Assembly (NCBI RefSeq): GCF_001610955.1
Contig: NZ_CP014335.1
Span: 261,001 to 325,000 of the forward strand
Direction: 5' to 3'
DNA: 64,000 nucleotides
Source of the DNA: Geobacillus thermoleovorans
GTDB taxonomy: Bacteria; Bacillota; Bacilli; Bacillales; Anoxybacillaceae
Notes under the pieces: generated by a model
What the model saw: only the letters and a program-made list of their open reading frames with translations
What the model was told of the DNA's origin: nothing
Database searches by the model: none
Part shown: piece by piece, positions 54,663 through 63,149 of the stretch
How the letters are laid out: every line of letters starts with the position of its first letter
Position numbering within the stretch: position 1 is the stretch's first letter
Position numbers and translations under genes: made by a program

Positions 54663-55316
54663 TTAGGCGTTATTGGCTTGGGCTTCCTTCCATTTCGCTA
54701 ATTCACGTTCCACTTCTTCCTCAAACGGCACGGGGGACAACGCAGCATTCGTCCCGAACCGGGCGGCGGCCGCTTCGGCTTCTAAGGCGATGACGCGCTC
54801 TTCCATGCGGGCGAAGCCGCGCAGCGCCTCATCGGCAGAAAACGAAGCGAGCGCCGTGTCGATTTGTTTCAACGCTTGAGCGGCGTTCACCCGCGCCGCG
54901 AGCTCGAGCTGCTTGGCGGCGAGTTCGTCGTACCGTTCGCGTAGTTGGTTCAAGCGATTGGCGACCTCAACTGTTTTCGCTTTGATGGCTTCGTATTGTT
55001 GTTTGTACGCCTCCAGCTTTTTCTCGTACAACAGTTTATCACGCAGCGCCAGTTTGGCGACCGATTCTTCGTTGCGCTCGAGCGCCAGTTTCGCTTGGCG
55101 GCTTCGTTTCTCAATGGTCGCTTCGGCTTGGGCGATGAGCGTCTCATAGCGCCGCTCGGCGACCCATTGTTGGGTGAGCGCTTGGCGGCCTTGTTCGAGT
55201 TGTTGCTCAAGCTGGCGCAAATATTGTTTCGTCATGGCAACGGGGTCTTCCCAGCGGTCAATTTGTTCATTCGCCTCAGCGAGAATAATCGTTTTGATCC
55301 GGCGAAAAATGCCCAT
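54663..55316 (-). CDS. pspA: PspA/IM30-family membrane-stress protein
   Basis: 217 residues from ATG at 55316 (MGIFRRIKTIILAEANEQID) behind AAAAGGAGG. The family's amphipathic N-terminal helix and long coiled coil are clear: ANEQIDRWEDPVAMTKQYLR, then LTQQWVAERRYETLIAQAEA and ELAARVNAAQALKQIDTALAS. PspA polymers bind and protect the cytoplasmic membrane (ESCRT-III relatives). The start overlaps the end of the upstream membrane-protein gene by 41 bases, so both form one unit. Confidence 0.88.
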   Translation of the reverse strand: MGIFRRIKTIILAEANEQIDRWEDPVAMTKQYLRQLEQQLEQGRQALTQQWVAERRYETLIAQAEATIEKRSRQAKLALERNEESVAKLALRDKLLYEKKLEAYKQQYEAIKAKTVEVANRLNQLRERYDELAAKQLELAARVNAAQALKQIDTALASFSADEALRGFARMEERVIALEAEAAAARFGTNAALSPVPFEEEVERELAKWKEAQANNA

Positions 55317-55800
55317 GTTGTTTGGCCTCCTTTTGTATTGTTTTTTCCCATTCATCCAACCAATCGACGGGAACGGACGGCAGTGCTGGCGCCCATACTT
55401 CGGCAATTGCCGTTTTTCGCGCTTGACGGCGCCCTAAGGTGTACACGGCGGCCAGCGCCAGCAAGATCAGCACCCATTTCGGCAAGATCGCAGCAACGCC
55501 TAAAGCGACAAGCGCCCAACCGATCCAGCGCTTCGACCGCGCCGCGGCGAGCCATATCGCCCCCGCGCCCACGAGCAAAAACGGAATGAGCCACCACATG
55601 AACAAACCTGCCATCATCCAGCCTTCGCGCGATCCCATGCCGAACTCTCGATGGTGATGTCCGAATCCATCGTGCACGCCGGCAAATGGAACGCCCGGAC
55701 GGCCGTGCGCCATCACTTCATGCGGCGTCAGAACATGAAACGCGCTCCATCCAACGAGAGCAGCGAGCGCGATGAATAGGAACGTTTTTGCCTTTTTCAC
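55276..55800 (-). CDS. Membrane protein co-transcribed with pspA
   Basis: 174 residues from GTG at 55800 (MKKAKTFLFIALAALVGWS) behind AAAAGGAGGTG. N-terminal signal-like helix (5-22), a His/Gly-rich outside loop (HDGFGHHHREFGMGSREGW, about 44-62), then two to three helices (MMAGLFMWWLIPFLLVGAGA, WALVALGVAAILPKWVLILL). Cytoplasmic tail with an acidic Trp segment (WLDEWEKTIQKEAKQHGH). Not a recognised family. Position suggests a membrane anchor or sensor for PspA, comparable to LiaI/PspB in role only by inference. Confidence 0.65.
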   Translation of the reverse strand: MKKAKTFLFIALAALVGWSAFHVLTPHEVMAHGRPGVPFAGVHDGFGHHHREFGMGSREGWMMAGLFMWWLIPFLLVGAGAIWLAAARSKRWIGWALVALGVAAILPKWVLILLALAAVYTLGRRQARKTAIAEVWAPALPSVPVDWLDEWEKTIQKEAKQHGHFSPDQNDYSR

Positions 55801-55999
55801 ATCGTCACCTCCTTTTTTCGGCAGTGGACTGGCTTACGGTTTGTATTGTAGAGGGGGAAGGAGAAAATTAGGTGAAAAGCGAACATTTTTTTGAAGGATT
55901 TTTGAGTATATCATGAATAGGGGATCCGCCGCGAGATGGACGATGATTTTGACGGGCATCTGTTTTTTCTGACATTGTGGGGACGAAGGAGGGGAAGAC

Positions 56000-56323
56000 G
56001 TGGTTCGGTCGTATGGGCTTGATGTTGGCGGCGCTTTGTTTGTGTTCTTGTTTTCCTTTTTGTTTCCGACGTTTGATGTCGGATATTATGCGTACGGCTC
56101 GTTTCTCGGATTCGCCATCGGCTCGTTGATCGTCGGCTTGGCGAGAATTCGATGGAATCCGCATGCGCGGTTGGGTGGCGCTCTAATCGGTTTGTTCCTC
56201 ATCATCGCGATCTCTGTCATCATCATCCGCCTGTTTCCCATCGAAATCCGAGATGTCGGAGACTTGGTCATGCCCTATGTCAATGCCATCGTGAATGCGT
56301 GTTTTTGTTGCAACTTGTTCTAG
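56000..56323 (+). CDS. Small membrane protein of unknown function (107 residues)
   Basis: GTG at 56000 behind AAGGAGGGGAAG. Four hydrophobic segments: GGALFVFLFSFLFPTF, SFLGFAIGSLIVGLA, LGGALIGLFLIIAISVIIIR, then VMPYVNAIVNACFCC. Looks like a small integral membrane protein; no family recognised. The IS1634 derivative begins right after its stop, so the C-terminus (ACFCCNLF) may have been altered by the insertion. Confidence 0.55.
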   Translation: MVRSYGLDVGGALFVFLFSFLFPTFDVGYYAYGSFLGFAIGSLIVGLARIRWNPHARLGGALIGLFLIIAISVIIIRLFPIEIRDVGDLVMPYVNAIVNACFCCNLF

Positions 56324-56332
56324 GGGCTGTAT

Positions 56333-56682
56333 AATTTCACCGTATGTTTCTAAAATCTTTCCCGATTTTTTATCGACTAGGCTAAAGGATTTTTTATCTC
56401 GCTTTTCAGAATAACGTTTTGGCCAACACGACTAGCGATGGCAATCTTTTTTGACCATCGTTAGTCGTTCCGTATCATGTTAGACGTGGATGCGCTCATC
56501 CATGTCCATATCCGTCAAGTTCAGCGTTAAAAATCGCTCTATCCATACATAGTGTTTGTGCCATGGGATGAAGAAAAGAATATTTCTCATTTTAGGCATG
56601 GGACTGACTCAAAAGGAAATTCATTTGATATCAGAACGAAAAAATCCTCCCGATTTTCGTCGGGAGGGTGCGAAATGTGAGG
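56333..56682 (-). mobile_element. Deletion derivative (MITE-like) of the IS1634-type element
   Basis: The segment from 56381 matches the left part of the IS at 38148-40036 (AAAGGATTTTTTAT, the CAACACGACTAGCGATGG hairpin, and the transposase 3' codons up to the Val stop). The segment from about 56615 matches its right end (GAACGAAAAAATCCTCCCGA then AGGGTGCGAAATGTGAG at 56665-56681). The roughly 1.5 kb between is deleted. The extreme left inverted repeat is no longer recognisable. Non-autonomous. Confidence 0.75.
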
Positions 56683-56689
56683 TGAAAAA

Positions 56690-56724
56690 TAAAGCTTCTG
56701 AAGCATATTATGCCTCAGAAGCTT
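56690..56724 (-). terminator. Terminator of yhgE
   Basis: Stem AAGCTTCTGAGGC / GCTTCAGAAGCTT with an ATAATAT loop followed on the minus strand by TATTTTT. It includes the yhgE stop codon. Confidence 0.85.
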
Positions 56725-59017
56725 GTTCGACGGCTGTTGCAAATCGCCGGCGATGTTGCATCGTAAAATACGCCATCGTTCCAACCATCATGGCGACGAT
56801 AAACAGCAGCAACTTACCGATGTTTTCCCACATAAATGAGAAATCGCCGCTTGAGATGACCGCTTTGAATCCGAAAACAGAATAGGTCATTGGGAGCCAT
56901 GCGTTAAAATGCTGCAACGAACGCGGAATGAGCTCGAGCGGGAACGTTCCGGCGCTTGTTGTTAATTGCAAAATTAATACGACAATCCCAATAAACCGTC
57001 CCGGATCCCCGAAGGTTGTGACGAGAAATTGAATGACAGATAAAAAGGCAATGCTTGTGACGACGCTAAACAAGATAAAGAACGGAACGCTTTTCACTTG
57101 TAAGTCAAGTCCGTAAAGCAATACGCTATCGGCCAGAAGCGCTTGAAAAATCCCAACCCCAATGAGCACACCAAATTTTGCAAAAAACCAATGAAATGGC
57201 GAACGTGGAACCGCTGCTGGTTCGCGAAGCGGGAAGACAATCGAGAGTAAAAGCGCCCCAACAAACAAGCCTAACGACAAGAAATATGGTGTAAATCCTG
57301 TTCCGTAGTTTGGCACTTCATTCACTTTTTCATTTTTTACTTTCACCGGTTCTGCAAACATGTCGTATACGTCTTTATTTGCTTTTACGTCGCTTGCTTT
57401 TTTGGCCCCTTCTTTTAACTGATCCGCTAGTTCTTCTGAGCCGTCTGTCAGTCGATTCATCCCATTTTGCAAATGCCTTGTCCCACTCGTTAATTCATTC
57501 ATTCCGCTTGCTAGTTGCTGCGAACCATCCGCCAATTGATGGGCGCCGTCTTGCAGCCGATCAGCTCCTTGAGCAAGCACTTGCAGACCAGAGGTCAGTG
57601 TTTGGCCGCCATTCGCGAGTTTGTCAGCTCCTTGTTCCGCTTCTTTCATTTTTTCGTGCAACGTGTTCATGCCTGCGACAAGCTTTTCTTGGCCGTTCAA
57701 GAGTGCATTGGCGCCATTGACAAGCTGCTGTTGTCCAGAAAGCAGTTCGTCGACCCCGCGGTCGAGAGCAATATGCCCTTCATGCAGCTGTTTCGCCCCG
57801 CTGTTTAACGACGCTGCTCCTGATTGTAATGCTTTGGCTCCATCGTTTAACTGCGCAATGCCGTTTTCGACTTGTTTGCTTCCGAATGATAATTTCTCAA
57901 CATTTTCCTTTAGCCGCTCATACACCGCCTTTTGTGTCGGATCGGGGGTTTGAGCAATGAGTGCATCAAGCTGCGCCGCTAACTGTTCAAGCCCGCCTGT
58001 TACTTGGGTCGCCCCTGTTTGAACCCGAGCCGCCCCTTGTTGCCATTGCGCAAGCGATGATGCTAGCTTTTCGGCTCCCCCGCTTAATTGTTCCGAACCT
58101 TGCAAAAGCTGCGGCATGCGGGCATCGAGTGTTTGCATTCCTTCATATACGCGTTTTGCACCGGAAGCAAGATTTGCGGTTCCCTCTTGCGCCTGTTTTG
58201 CTCCGTCAAGCAGCTGCCCTTGCCCGTCGACCATGTGTTTCATCCCGTTGTCAAGCATTTGAACCCCTGCTTGAACTTGCGTGGAACCATTGACTGCTTG
58301 ATTCAATCCGTCAGTAAAGGCCATGGATTTTTCGGCAAGTGTCGCTAAATGATGATGCAAATCTTTGGATCCATCCTCCGCTTTTTTCATTCCATCATAC
58401 AGTTTGTTTGTTCCATTTTTTGCCTCGCCGAGACCATCATGTAATTGTTTGGCTCCATCGCTCGCTTTTGTTAACCCGTCTGCTAATGTTTGAATGTTTT
58501 CAAACATATTTTCTGCGTACGTTTCCGTTAACGTTTTGGCTACTTCTGTTTTGATTTTTTCAACCGCTGTTCCGCCAATTTGGGCTGATAAAAAGTTAAA
58601 TCCTTCATTGGGCTTGTAAATAAGTTGAAGTTTTTTCGGGTGATCGTCTTGCAACGTCGTCGCATTTTGTGAAAAATCTTCAGGGATTTGAATGAGCATA
58701 TAGTACTTTTGTTCTTTTAATCCTTTTTCCCCTTCATGTTCGTTTACAAAATGCCAGTTAAACTGTTTTTTTTCTTTTAACTTTTCAACAAGATCATCGC
58801 CGAGATGAAACGCTTTCCCCTCAAACGTTGTCCCCTTGTCTTTGTTTACCACGGCGACAGGAAGTTCGTCCAAATGATCGTATGGATCCCAAAACGCCCA
58901 TAAAAACATGCCGCTGTATAGAAGCGGAATAAATAAGACAGCTATAATCGGAATCAGTGTTTTCCGATTGGATGCAACTGCTTTCCATTCCTGCATCCAT
59001 AATTGAAATGCACGCAC
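56708..59017 (-). CDS. yhgE: YhgE/Pip-type membrane protein
   Basis: 769 residues from GTG at 59017 (MRAFQLWMQEWKAVASNRKT) behind AAAAGGAGG; the frame is open 14 codons further but without a site. One N-terminal TM helix (LIPIIAVLFIPLLYSGMFLW, about 22-41), a large outside domain, and a long repeat region (about 185-560) of units like LxDGAxxLxxGxxxL that form coiled coil. Five C-terminal TM helices follow (PYFLSLGLFVGALLLSIVF onward). Family members are phage-infection/ESX-linked transport proteins of unclear mechanism (B. subtilis YhgE, L. lactis Pip). An operator-like palindrome lies just upstream. Confidence 0.85.
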   Translation of the reverse strand: MRAFQLWMQEWKAVASNRKTLIPIIAVLFIPLLYSGMFLWAFWDPYDHLDELPVAVVNKDKGTTFEGKAFHLGDDLVEKLKEKKQFNWHFVNEHEGEKGLKEQKYYMLIQIPEDFSQNATTLQDDHPKKLQLIYKPNEGFNFLSAQIGGTAVEKIKTEVAKTLTETYAENMFENIQTLADGLTKASDGAKQLHDGLGEAKNGTNKLYDGMKKAEDGSKDLHHHLATLAEKSMAFTDGLNQAVNGSTQVQAGVQMLDNGMKHMVDGQGQLLDGAKQAQEGTANLASGAKRVYEGMQTLDARMPQLLQGSEQLSGGAEKLASSLAQWQQGAARVQTGATQVTGGLEQLAAQLDALIAQTPDPTQKAVYERLKENVEKLSFGSKQVENGIAQLNDGAKALQSGAASLNSGAKQLHEGHIALDRGVDELLSGQQQLVNGANALLNGQEKLVAGMNTLHEKMKEAEQGADKLANGGQTLTSGLQVLAQGADRLQDGAHQLADGSQQLASGMNELTSGTRHLQNGMNRLTDGSEELADQLKEGAKKASDVKANKDVYDMFAEPVKVKNEKVNEVPNYGTGFTPYFLSLGLFVGALLLSIVFPLREPAAVPRSPFHWFFAKFGVLIGVGIFQALLADSVLLYGLDLQVKSVPFFILFSVVTSIAFLSVIQFLVTTFGDPGRFIGIVVLILQLTTSAGTFPLELIPRSLQHFNAWLPMTYSVFGFKAVISSGDFSFMWENIGKLLLFIVAMMVGTMAYFTMQHRRRFATAVEQASEA

Positions 59018-59043
59018 ATGCGGAACCTCCTTTTTAATAATAT

Positions 59044-59066
59044 TGACCGATTTGTCCATTTAGTCA
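59044..59066. promoter_or_regulatory. Operator-like palindrome before yhgE
   Basis: 23 bp: TGACCGA, three bases (TTT), GTCCATTT, A, GTCA. Outer arms TGAC/GTCA are symmetric, as in TetR-family operators. It lies 27 bases upstream of the yhgE start. Confidence 0.55.
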
Positions 59067-59670
59067 TTTTTTTGTAAAAAAGAGAAGGATGGTCATGGAG
59101 ACAATCCTTTTTACCGATATCAGCCGAACCGTTGGGCAATCTTTTGTTGAAACAATGGTTCGCGTTCCTTCCCCCAATCAACGTTTAAAGTCATGTGCCA
59201 TTTACTCTGATGAGTTGTTGCATCAATCATTTGTTTCTTTTTATCTAACAGGGGCGTTCATCTTTTTGACCAAATGGACGTTTCGGTCATTTCGTTTTAT
59301 ATCTTATCATAAACAATACCTGCATGCAATAAGCAGAAATGATTCATTCATGTTTGAAGTGCGATAAAATATAAAGCCCATCGTTCATCTATAAAATTTC
59401 CGATTTTCCGTTTTCATCTTCCATACAAGCTGAGTGTGAAACGTGGCGAGTAACCAGCTGAATGCAAAATCAATTTCATCATGTTCAAAAAGAAGGCGCG
59501 CCTTGCCGCCTATCAATGACAGCGCGCCGCAAGATCTAAAAGGCTGGTGATTTAGTACAAAATGCTGCTAGTTCCATCTATTTCCCAATTAGAAAAACCT
59601 TGCGAAATCATCCTTCTTTTTTGGCGAAATGCCGCTGATTTGCTCGTGACAGCCGTTTTTCACCGGCCTT
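59066..59670. other. 605-bp region without a supportable gene
   Basis: Contains short frames only. On the minus strand a piece reading REPLFQQKIAQRFG then stop could be the tail of a lost gene. A hairpin GGCGCGCC / GGCGCGCT sits near 59496-59530. Apart from the second operator at 59267-59289 nothing convincing is seen. B. subtilis has the TetR gene yhgD next to yhgE; no such gene is here. Confidence 0.5.
59267..59289. promoter_or_regulatory. Second copy of the operator, inverted
   Basis: Reverse complement reads TGACCGA, AAC, GTCCATTT, G, GTCA: the same 23-bp pattern as 59044-59066 in opposite orientation, with 4 differences confined to the variable positions, about 200 bp away. Confidence 0.6.
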
Positions 59671-61044
59671 CTAAGCAGGCAGACGGACAAGAAACTCCGA
59701 CCCTTGCCCGAGTTGGCTTTGGACGTGGATCGTGCCGCCGTGAGCCTCGACGATCCACTTAGCAATCGACAGCCCAAGGCCGTGGCCGCCTTGTTGGCGC
59801 GAGCGCGTTTTGTCGACGCGGTAAAAGCGGTCGAAAATGCGGCCGATGTCTTCAGGCGGGATGCCGATGCCGGTGTCTTTGACAGAAAGGATGAACTGCT
59901 TCGGCTCGGTGCGGATCGATAGCGTCACGTCTCCGCCTTCCGGGGTGTATTTGATCGCGTTGTCAAGCAAAATGTACAGCAGCTGCGTCAATTTGTCCGG
60001 GTCGGCGGTGACAATCGCCTGTTCTGGGGCGTGAAAATGCATCGTGATCTGCTTTTTCGCCGCGAGTTCCGACACGAGCTGAAACGTGCGCTCGGCGTGC
60101 GGGCGAAAATCAAACGTCTGTTTCGAAAGCTCCAACGCGGCGTTCTTCGCATCGGCACGGGCGAGCGTCAACAAATCGTTCATCAGTTTCGTGATCCGCT
60201 TCAACTCTTCGCGCAGGCGGTCGAGCAGGCGGTGGGCGAAGTCGTTTTTCATCACATCCTCTTCCAACGCGAGCGCCTCCACGGACGAGAAGACGACGCT
60301 CAGCGGCGTCCGCAGTTCGTGCGAGGCGTCAGCGACGAACTGGCGCTGCCGCTCGTATGCTTCTTCAATCGGGATGAGCGCTCGCTTGGACATAAAGTAG
60401 CTGAGCGCCACCCCGACGGCGAGAAACAGAACGGCCAGGCCGATGAGCACAACGAGCAGCCAATGGAACACCCCGAAAAACGACGTGACGTCCATCCCGA
60501 TATAAAGCATGCCGGCAAAATCCCCATGAATGATAAGCGGATAGGCAACAGCGAGCACCCGCCAGTCGCGGGCGGCGGCGCGGGCGAGGCCGGGCATATG
60601 CTCGGGCAGCGACACGGTCACATATACAGGGGTGCGCTCGCCTGTGTCCATGCGGGACAAGACGTTCAAAAAATACGGGCGCAGGCGCGGATGAATTTCA
60701 TCCCCAGCAAGCAGATCGCCGTTTGGGCCGATCACGTAAAAGAAAAGTTGATCTTCACTAAGCAGGACGACGCTTTCGTCATGAAACAAGTCAAAATCGC
60801 TCTGCTTCAGTAAAAACTGCTCGATCGTATTCGCCTCTTGCTCGGCGAGGCGGGTGATGCGCCGCTCTTGATCGGACGTGGTGATCCAGTAAAACAGTGC
60901 AGCGGCGATTAGGATAAACAAGGCGAGAAACAAGGTGAAAATGCCGCTATAGAGCGCTGTCAGCCGCCAATGGGCGCGGCGGAATAAGTCGGCGCTTTCT
61001 AAGCGGCGCAGCCAGTCGCGCCATTCATTCCATCGATTTATCAA
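59671..61044 (-). CDS. cssS: Sensor histidine kinase (CssS-like)
   Basis: No ATG lies at the expected start; TTG at 61044 follows GGGGTGGG by seven bases and overlaps the regulator stop. About 457 residues. TM1 LTALYSGIFTLFLALFILIA near 32-55; extracellular sensor about 130 residues; TM2 LLVVLIGLAVLFLAVGVAL near 195; phospho-acceptor His in FVADASHELRTPLSVV near 232; N box LLYILLDNAIKYTP; G boxes DTGIGIPPEDIGRIF and GHGLGLSIAKWIV. With the HtrA-type gene divergent, the pair matches the CssRS secretion-stress system. Confidence 0.88.
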   Translation of the reverse strand: MINRWNEWRDWLRRLESADLFRRAHWRLTALYSGIFTLFLALFILIAAALFYWITTSDQERRITRLAEQEANTIEQFLLKQSDFDLFHDESVVLLSEDQLFFYVIGPNGDLLAGDEIHPRLRPYFLNVLSRMDTGERTPVYVTVSLPEHMPGLARAAARDWRVLAVAYPLIIHGDFAGMLYIGMDVTSFFGVFHWLLVVLIGLAVLFLAVGVALSYFMSKRALIPIEEAYERQRQFVADASHELRTPLSVVFSSVEALALEEDVMKNDFAHRLLDRLREELKRITKLMNDLLTLARADAKNAALELSKQTFDFRPHAERTFQLVSELAAKKQITMHFHAPEQAIVTADPDKLTQLLYILLDNAIKYTPEGGDVTLSIRTEPKQFILSVKDTGIGIPPEDIGRIFDRFYRVDKTRSRQQGGHGLGLSIAKWIVEAHGGTIHVQSQLGQGSEFLVRLPA

Positions 61045-61696
61045 TTTTATATCCCACCCCGCGCACCGTTTGAATGACATCGTCTTTCAACTTTTTGCGC
61101 AATAGTTTGATCGTTGCATCGATCGTTTTCATCGACACATCCGCATCCCACCCCCAGACGCGGTCCAAAATCGTCTCCCGCGGAACGACTTGGCCTTGGT
61201 TTTGCACGAGCAGGTCAAGGAGCTGAAATTCGCGCGGGGTGAGGAAAATTTCCTCATCGCCGCGGTGCAGCGTATGGCTTGTCCGGTTCAATGTGAAGCC
61301 GTGAAACGTCACTTTTTCCTCTTGGAGCGGGACGAACGTGCGCCGGGCGAGCGCTTTTAAGCGCGCGACGAGCTCATCGATTTCAAACGGCTTGACCAAA
61401 TAGTCATCCGCCCCGGCTTCAAGCCCGGTGACGCGGTCTTGCACCGCGTCTTTCGCCGTCAGCATCAAAATCGCACCCGTATAGCCGTTTTGCCGCAGGC
61501 GGCTGCAAATGTCCACCCCATCGCCGTTTGGAAGCATCCAATCGAGCACGACGACGTCGTAAAACTCCGCCATCGCGTAATCGTATGCGTCTTCGCCCTC
61601 TTGAACCCAATCGATATGGTCGATTCCTTTCTTTTTTAATAAGTGCACAATCAACTCCCCTAAATGGAGATCATCTTCCGCAAGCAAAATTTTCAT
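61025..61696 (-). CDS. cssR: OmpR-family response regulator (CssR-like)
   Basis: 223 residues behind GGAGGAAAGACG. Receiver domain: acidic pair EDD at 7-9, phospho-acceptor Asp in VVVLDWMLPNGDG near residue 52, Thr in MLTAKDA, Lys in DDYLVKPFEIDEL near 102. C-terminal winged helix from about 128 with LTPREFQLLDLLVQNQGQVV and TIDATIKLLRKKLKDD, ending VRGVGYKID. Likely activates the divergent protease gene under misfolded-secretion stress, by analogy with B. subtilis CssR. Confidence 0.9.
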   Translation of the reverse strand: MKILLAEDDLHLGELIVHLLKKKGIDHIDWVQEGEDAYDYAMAEFYDVVVLDWMLPNGDGVDICSRLRQNGYTGAILMLTAKDAVQDRVTGLEAGADDYLVKPFEIDELVARLKALARRTFVPLQEEKVTFHGFTLNRTSHTLHRGDEEIFLTPREFQLLDLLVQNQGQVVPRETILDRVWGWDADVSMKTIDATIKLLRKKLKDDVIQTVRGVGYKIDKSME

Positions 61697-61745
61697 CGTC
61701 TTTCCTCCCGTTCCAGCTTCCTTATTTTTATCATACCAAACATCC

Positions 61746-61821
61746 GTGAAAAAACGGTGAAAAAGCTGTGCGCTTGGCTTCGCTCGCTAATGGAAGGGAA
61801 GGAATTTCACCATTTTTTCAC
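61746..61821. promoter_or_regulatory. Paired CssR-like boxes between cssR and htrB
   Basis: GTGAAAAAACGGTGAA at 61746-61761 and, inverted, GTGAAAAAATGGTGAA at 61821-61806. Each box is itself a direct repeat of GTGAA spaced 11 bp, the layout expected for an OmpR-type dimer. They lie between the divergent genes, 45 bases apart. Confidence 0.65.
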
Positions 61822-61869
61822 TTTCCATGGTTATGATGATAGGCGAAGAGGAAAAGGAGGAGATGACAA

Positions 61870-63075
61870 ATGGACATGATGCCATTTGAACCAACACCCA
61901 CTCCGCAGCCGAAACGCCGCGGCCGCTTCGTATCGTGGCTTGCCGCTTCTGTCGCTGGAGCGGTGATCGGCAGCGCGGCGACATGGTATGTAGCGCCGAA
62001 ATGGATTTACGGGGAAACCCATTCCCAAACGGAAGCGGCGGAAACGACCGCAAAAAGCGAGGCGCTGCCATTGCAGCCGACGGCGAACGTCAAAACGAAT
62101 ATGATTGACGCCATTAACAAAGTGGCCGATGCGGTCGTCGGGGTCGTCAACATTCAGAAGCAAGTGGACTTTTTCTCTGATCAAGCACAAGATACCGAAG
62201 CGGGAACGGGTTCGGGCGTCATCTTTAAAAAAGAAGGCAATGTGGCCTACATTGTGACGAACAACCATGTCATTGAAGGAGCGAACAAAGTGGAGGTGGC
62301 GCTCCCGAACGGCAAAAAAGTGAAAGCCGACATCGTCGGCGCGGATGCACTCACTGACCTCGCCGTCTTGAAAATCCCAGCCAATGGCGTAACGAAAGTG
62401 GCGAGCTTCGGCGACTCGTCGAAGGTAAAAATCGGCGAACCCGTGGCGGCCATCGGCAACCCGCTTGGTCTTGATTTGTCGCGGACGGTGACGGAAGGCA
62501 TCGTCAGCGGCAAACGGACGATGCCGGTGTCCACCTCAGCGGGCGACTGGGAGATTGACGTCATCCAGACGGATGCGGCAATCAACCCGGGCAACAGCGG
62601 TGGGGCGCTCATTAACAGCGCGGGTCAAGTGATCGGCATCAACAGCATGAAAATCGCGGAAACGGGCGTCGAAGGGCTCGGCTTTGCCATCCCGAGCGAA
62701 AACGTCAAGCCGATCATCGAACAGCTCATGAAAGACGGCAAAATCAAACGCCCGTACCTTGGCGTCCAGCTCGTCGATGTGGCCGATTTGTCCGATGAAG
62801 TCCGCGCTGATGAACTGAAATTGCCGTCCAACGTGACATATGGTGCGGCCATCACGTCGGTCGAACCGTTCTCGCCGGCGGCCGATGCCGGGTTGAAGTC
62901 AAAAGACGTCATCGTCGCCATCAACGGCGACAAAATCGACAGCGTCAGCGCCTTGCGCAAATATTTGTATACGAAAACATCGGTGGGCAATCGCATCAAA
63001 CTGACGATCTATCGCGATGGGTTTGAGACGACCGTATCGGTCACCTTAAAAGCGAGAGACAGCAGCCAATCGTAA
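61870..63075 (+). CDS. htrB: HtrA/DegP-type serine protease (HtrB-like)
   Basis: 401 residues behind AAAAGGAGGAG. Short Pro-rich cytoplasmic N-terminus (EPTPTPQPKRRGR), one TM helix WLAASVAGAVIGSAATWYV (about 22-40), S1C protease domain about 75-290: His in IVTNNHVIEGA near 136, Asp in ALTDLAVLKI near 166, Ser in AAINPGNSGGALINS near 246. One C-terminal PDZ domain (about 295-395: YLGVQLVDVADLSDE, KSKDVIVAINGDKIDS). Membrane-bound quality-control protease. Its place beside cssRS equals yvtA/htrB of B. subtilis. Confidence 0.9.
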   Translation: MDMMPFEPTPTPQPKRRGRFVSWLAASVAGAVIGSAATWYVAPKWIYGETHSQTEAAETTAKSEALPLQPTANVKTNMIDAINKVADAVVGVVNIQKQVDFFSDQAQDTEAGTGSGVIFKKEGNVAYIVTNNHVIEGANKVEVALPNGKKVKADIVGADALTDLAVLKIPANGVTKVASFGDSSKVKIGEPVAAIGNPLGLDLSRTVTEGIVSGKRTMPVSTSAGDWEIDVIQTDAAINPGNSGGALINSAGQVIGINSMKIAETGVEGLGFAIPSENVKPIIEQLMKDGKIKRPYLGVQLVDVADLSDEVRADELKLPSNVTYGAAITSVEPFSPAADAGLKSKDVIVAINGDKIDSVSALRKYLYTKTSVGNRIKLTIYRDGFETTVSVTLKARDSSQS

Positions 63076-63080
63076 GAAAC

Positions 63081-63121
63081 AGCGCCTCTTTTCAGCCGAA
63101 GCGGCTGGAAAGAGGCGATTT
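63081..63121 (+). terminator. Terminator after htrB
   Basis: Stem CGCCTCTTTTCAGCC / GGCTGGAAAGAGGCG with a GAAGC loop, followed by ATTTTCATTTT. Confidence 0.85.
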
Positions 63122-63149
63122 TCATTTTCGTGTGGAGCGCTTGCTCATG

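Noticed and set aside
60031..60813. 260-codon plus-strand frame opposite the sensor kinase
   Set aside because: High-GC shadow frame with His/Arg/Gln-rich composition and no ribosome site; the minus strand encodes all histidine-kinase motifs.
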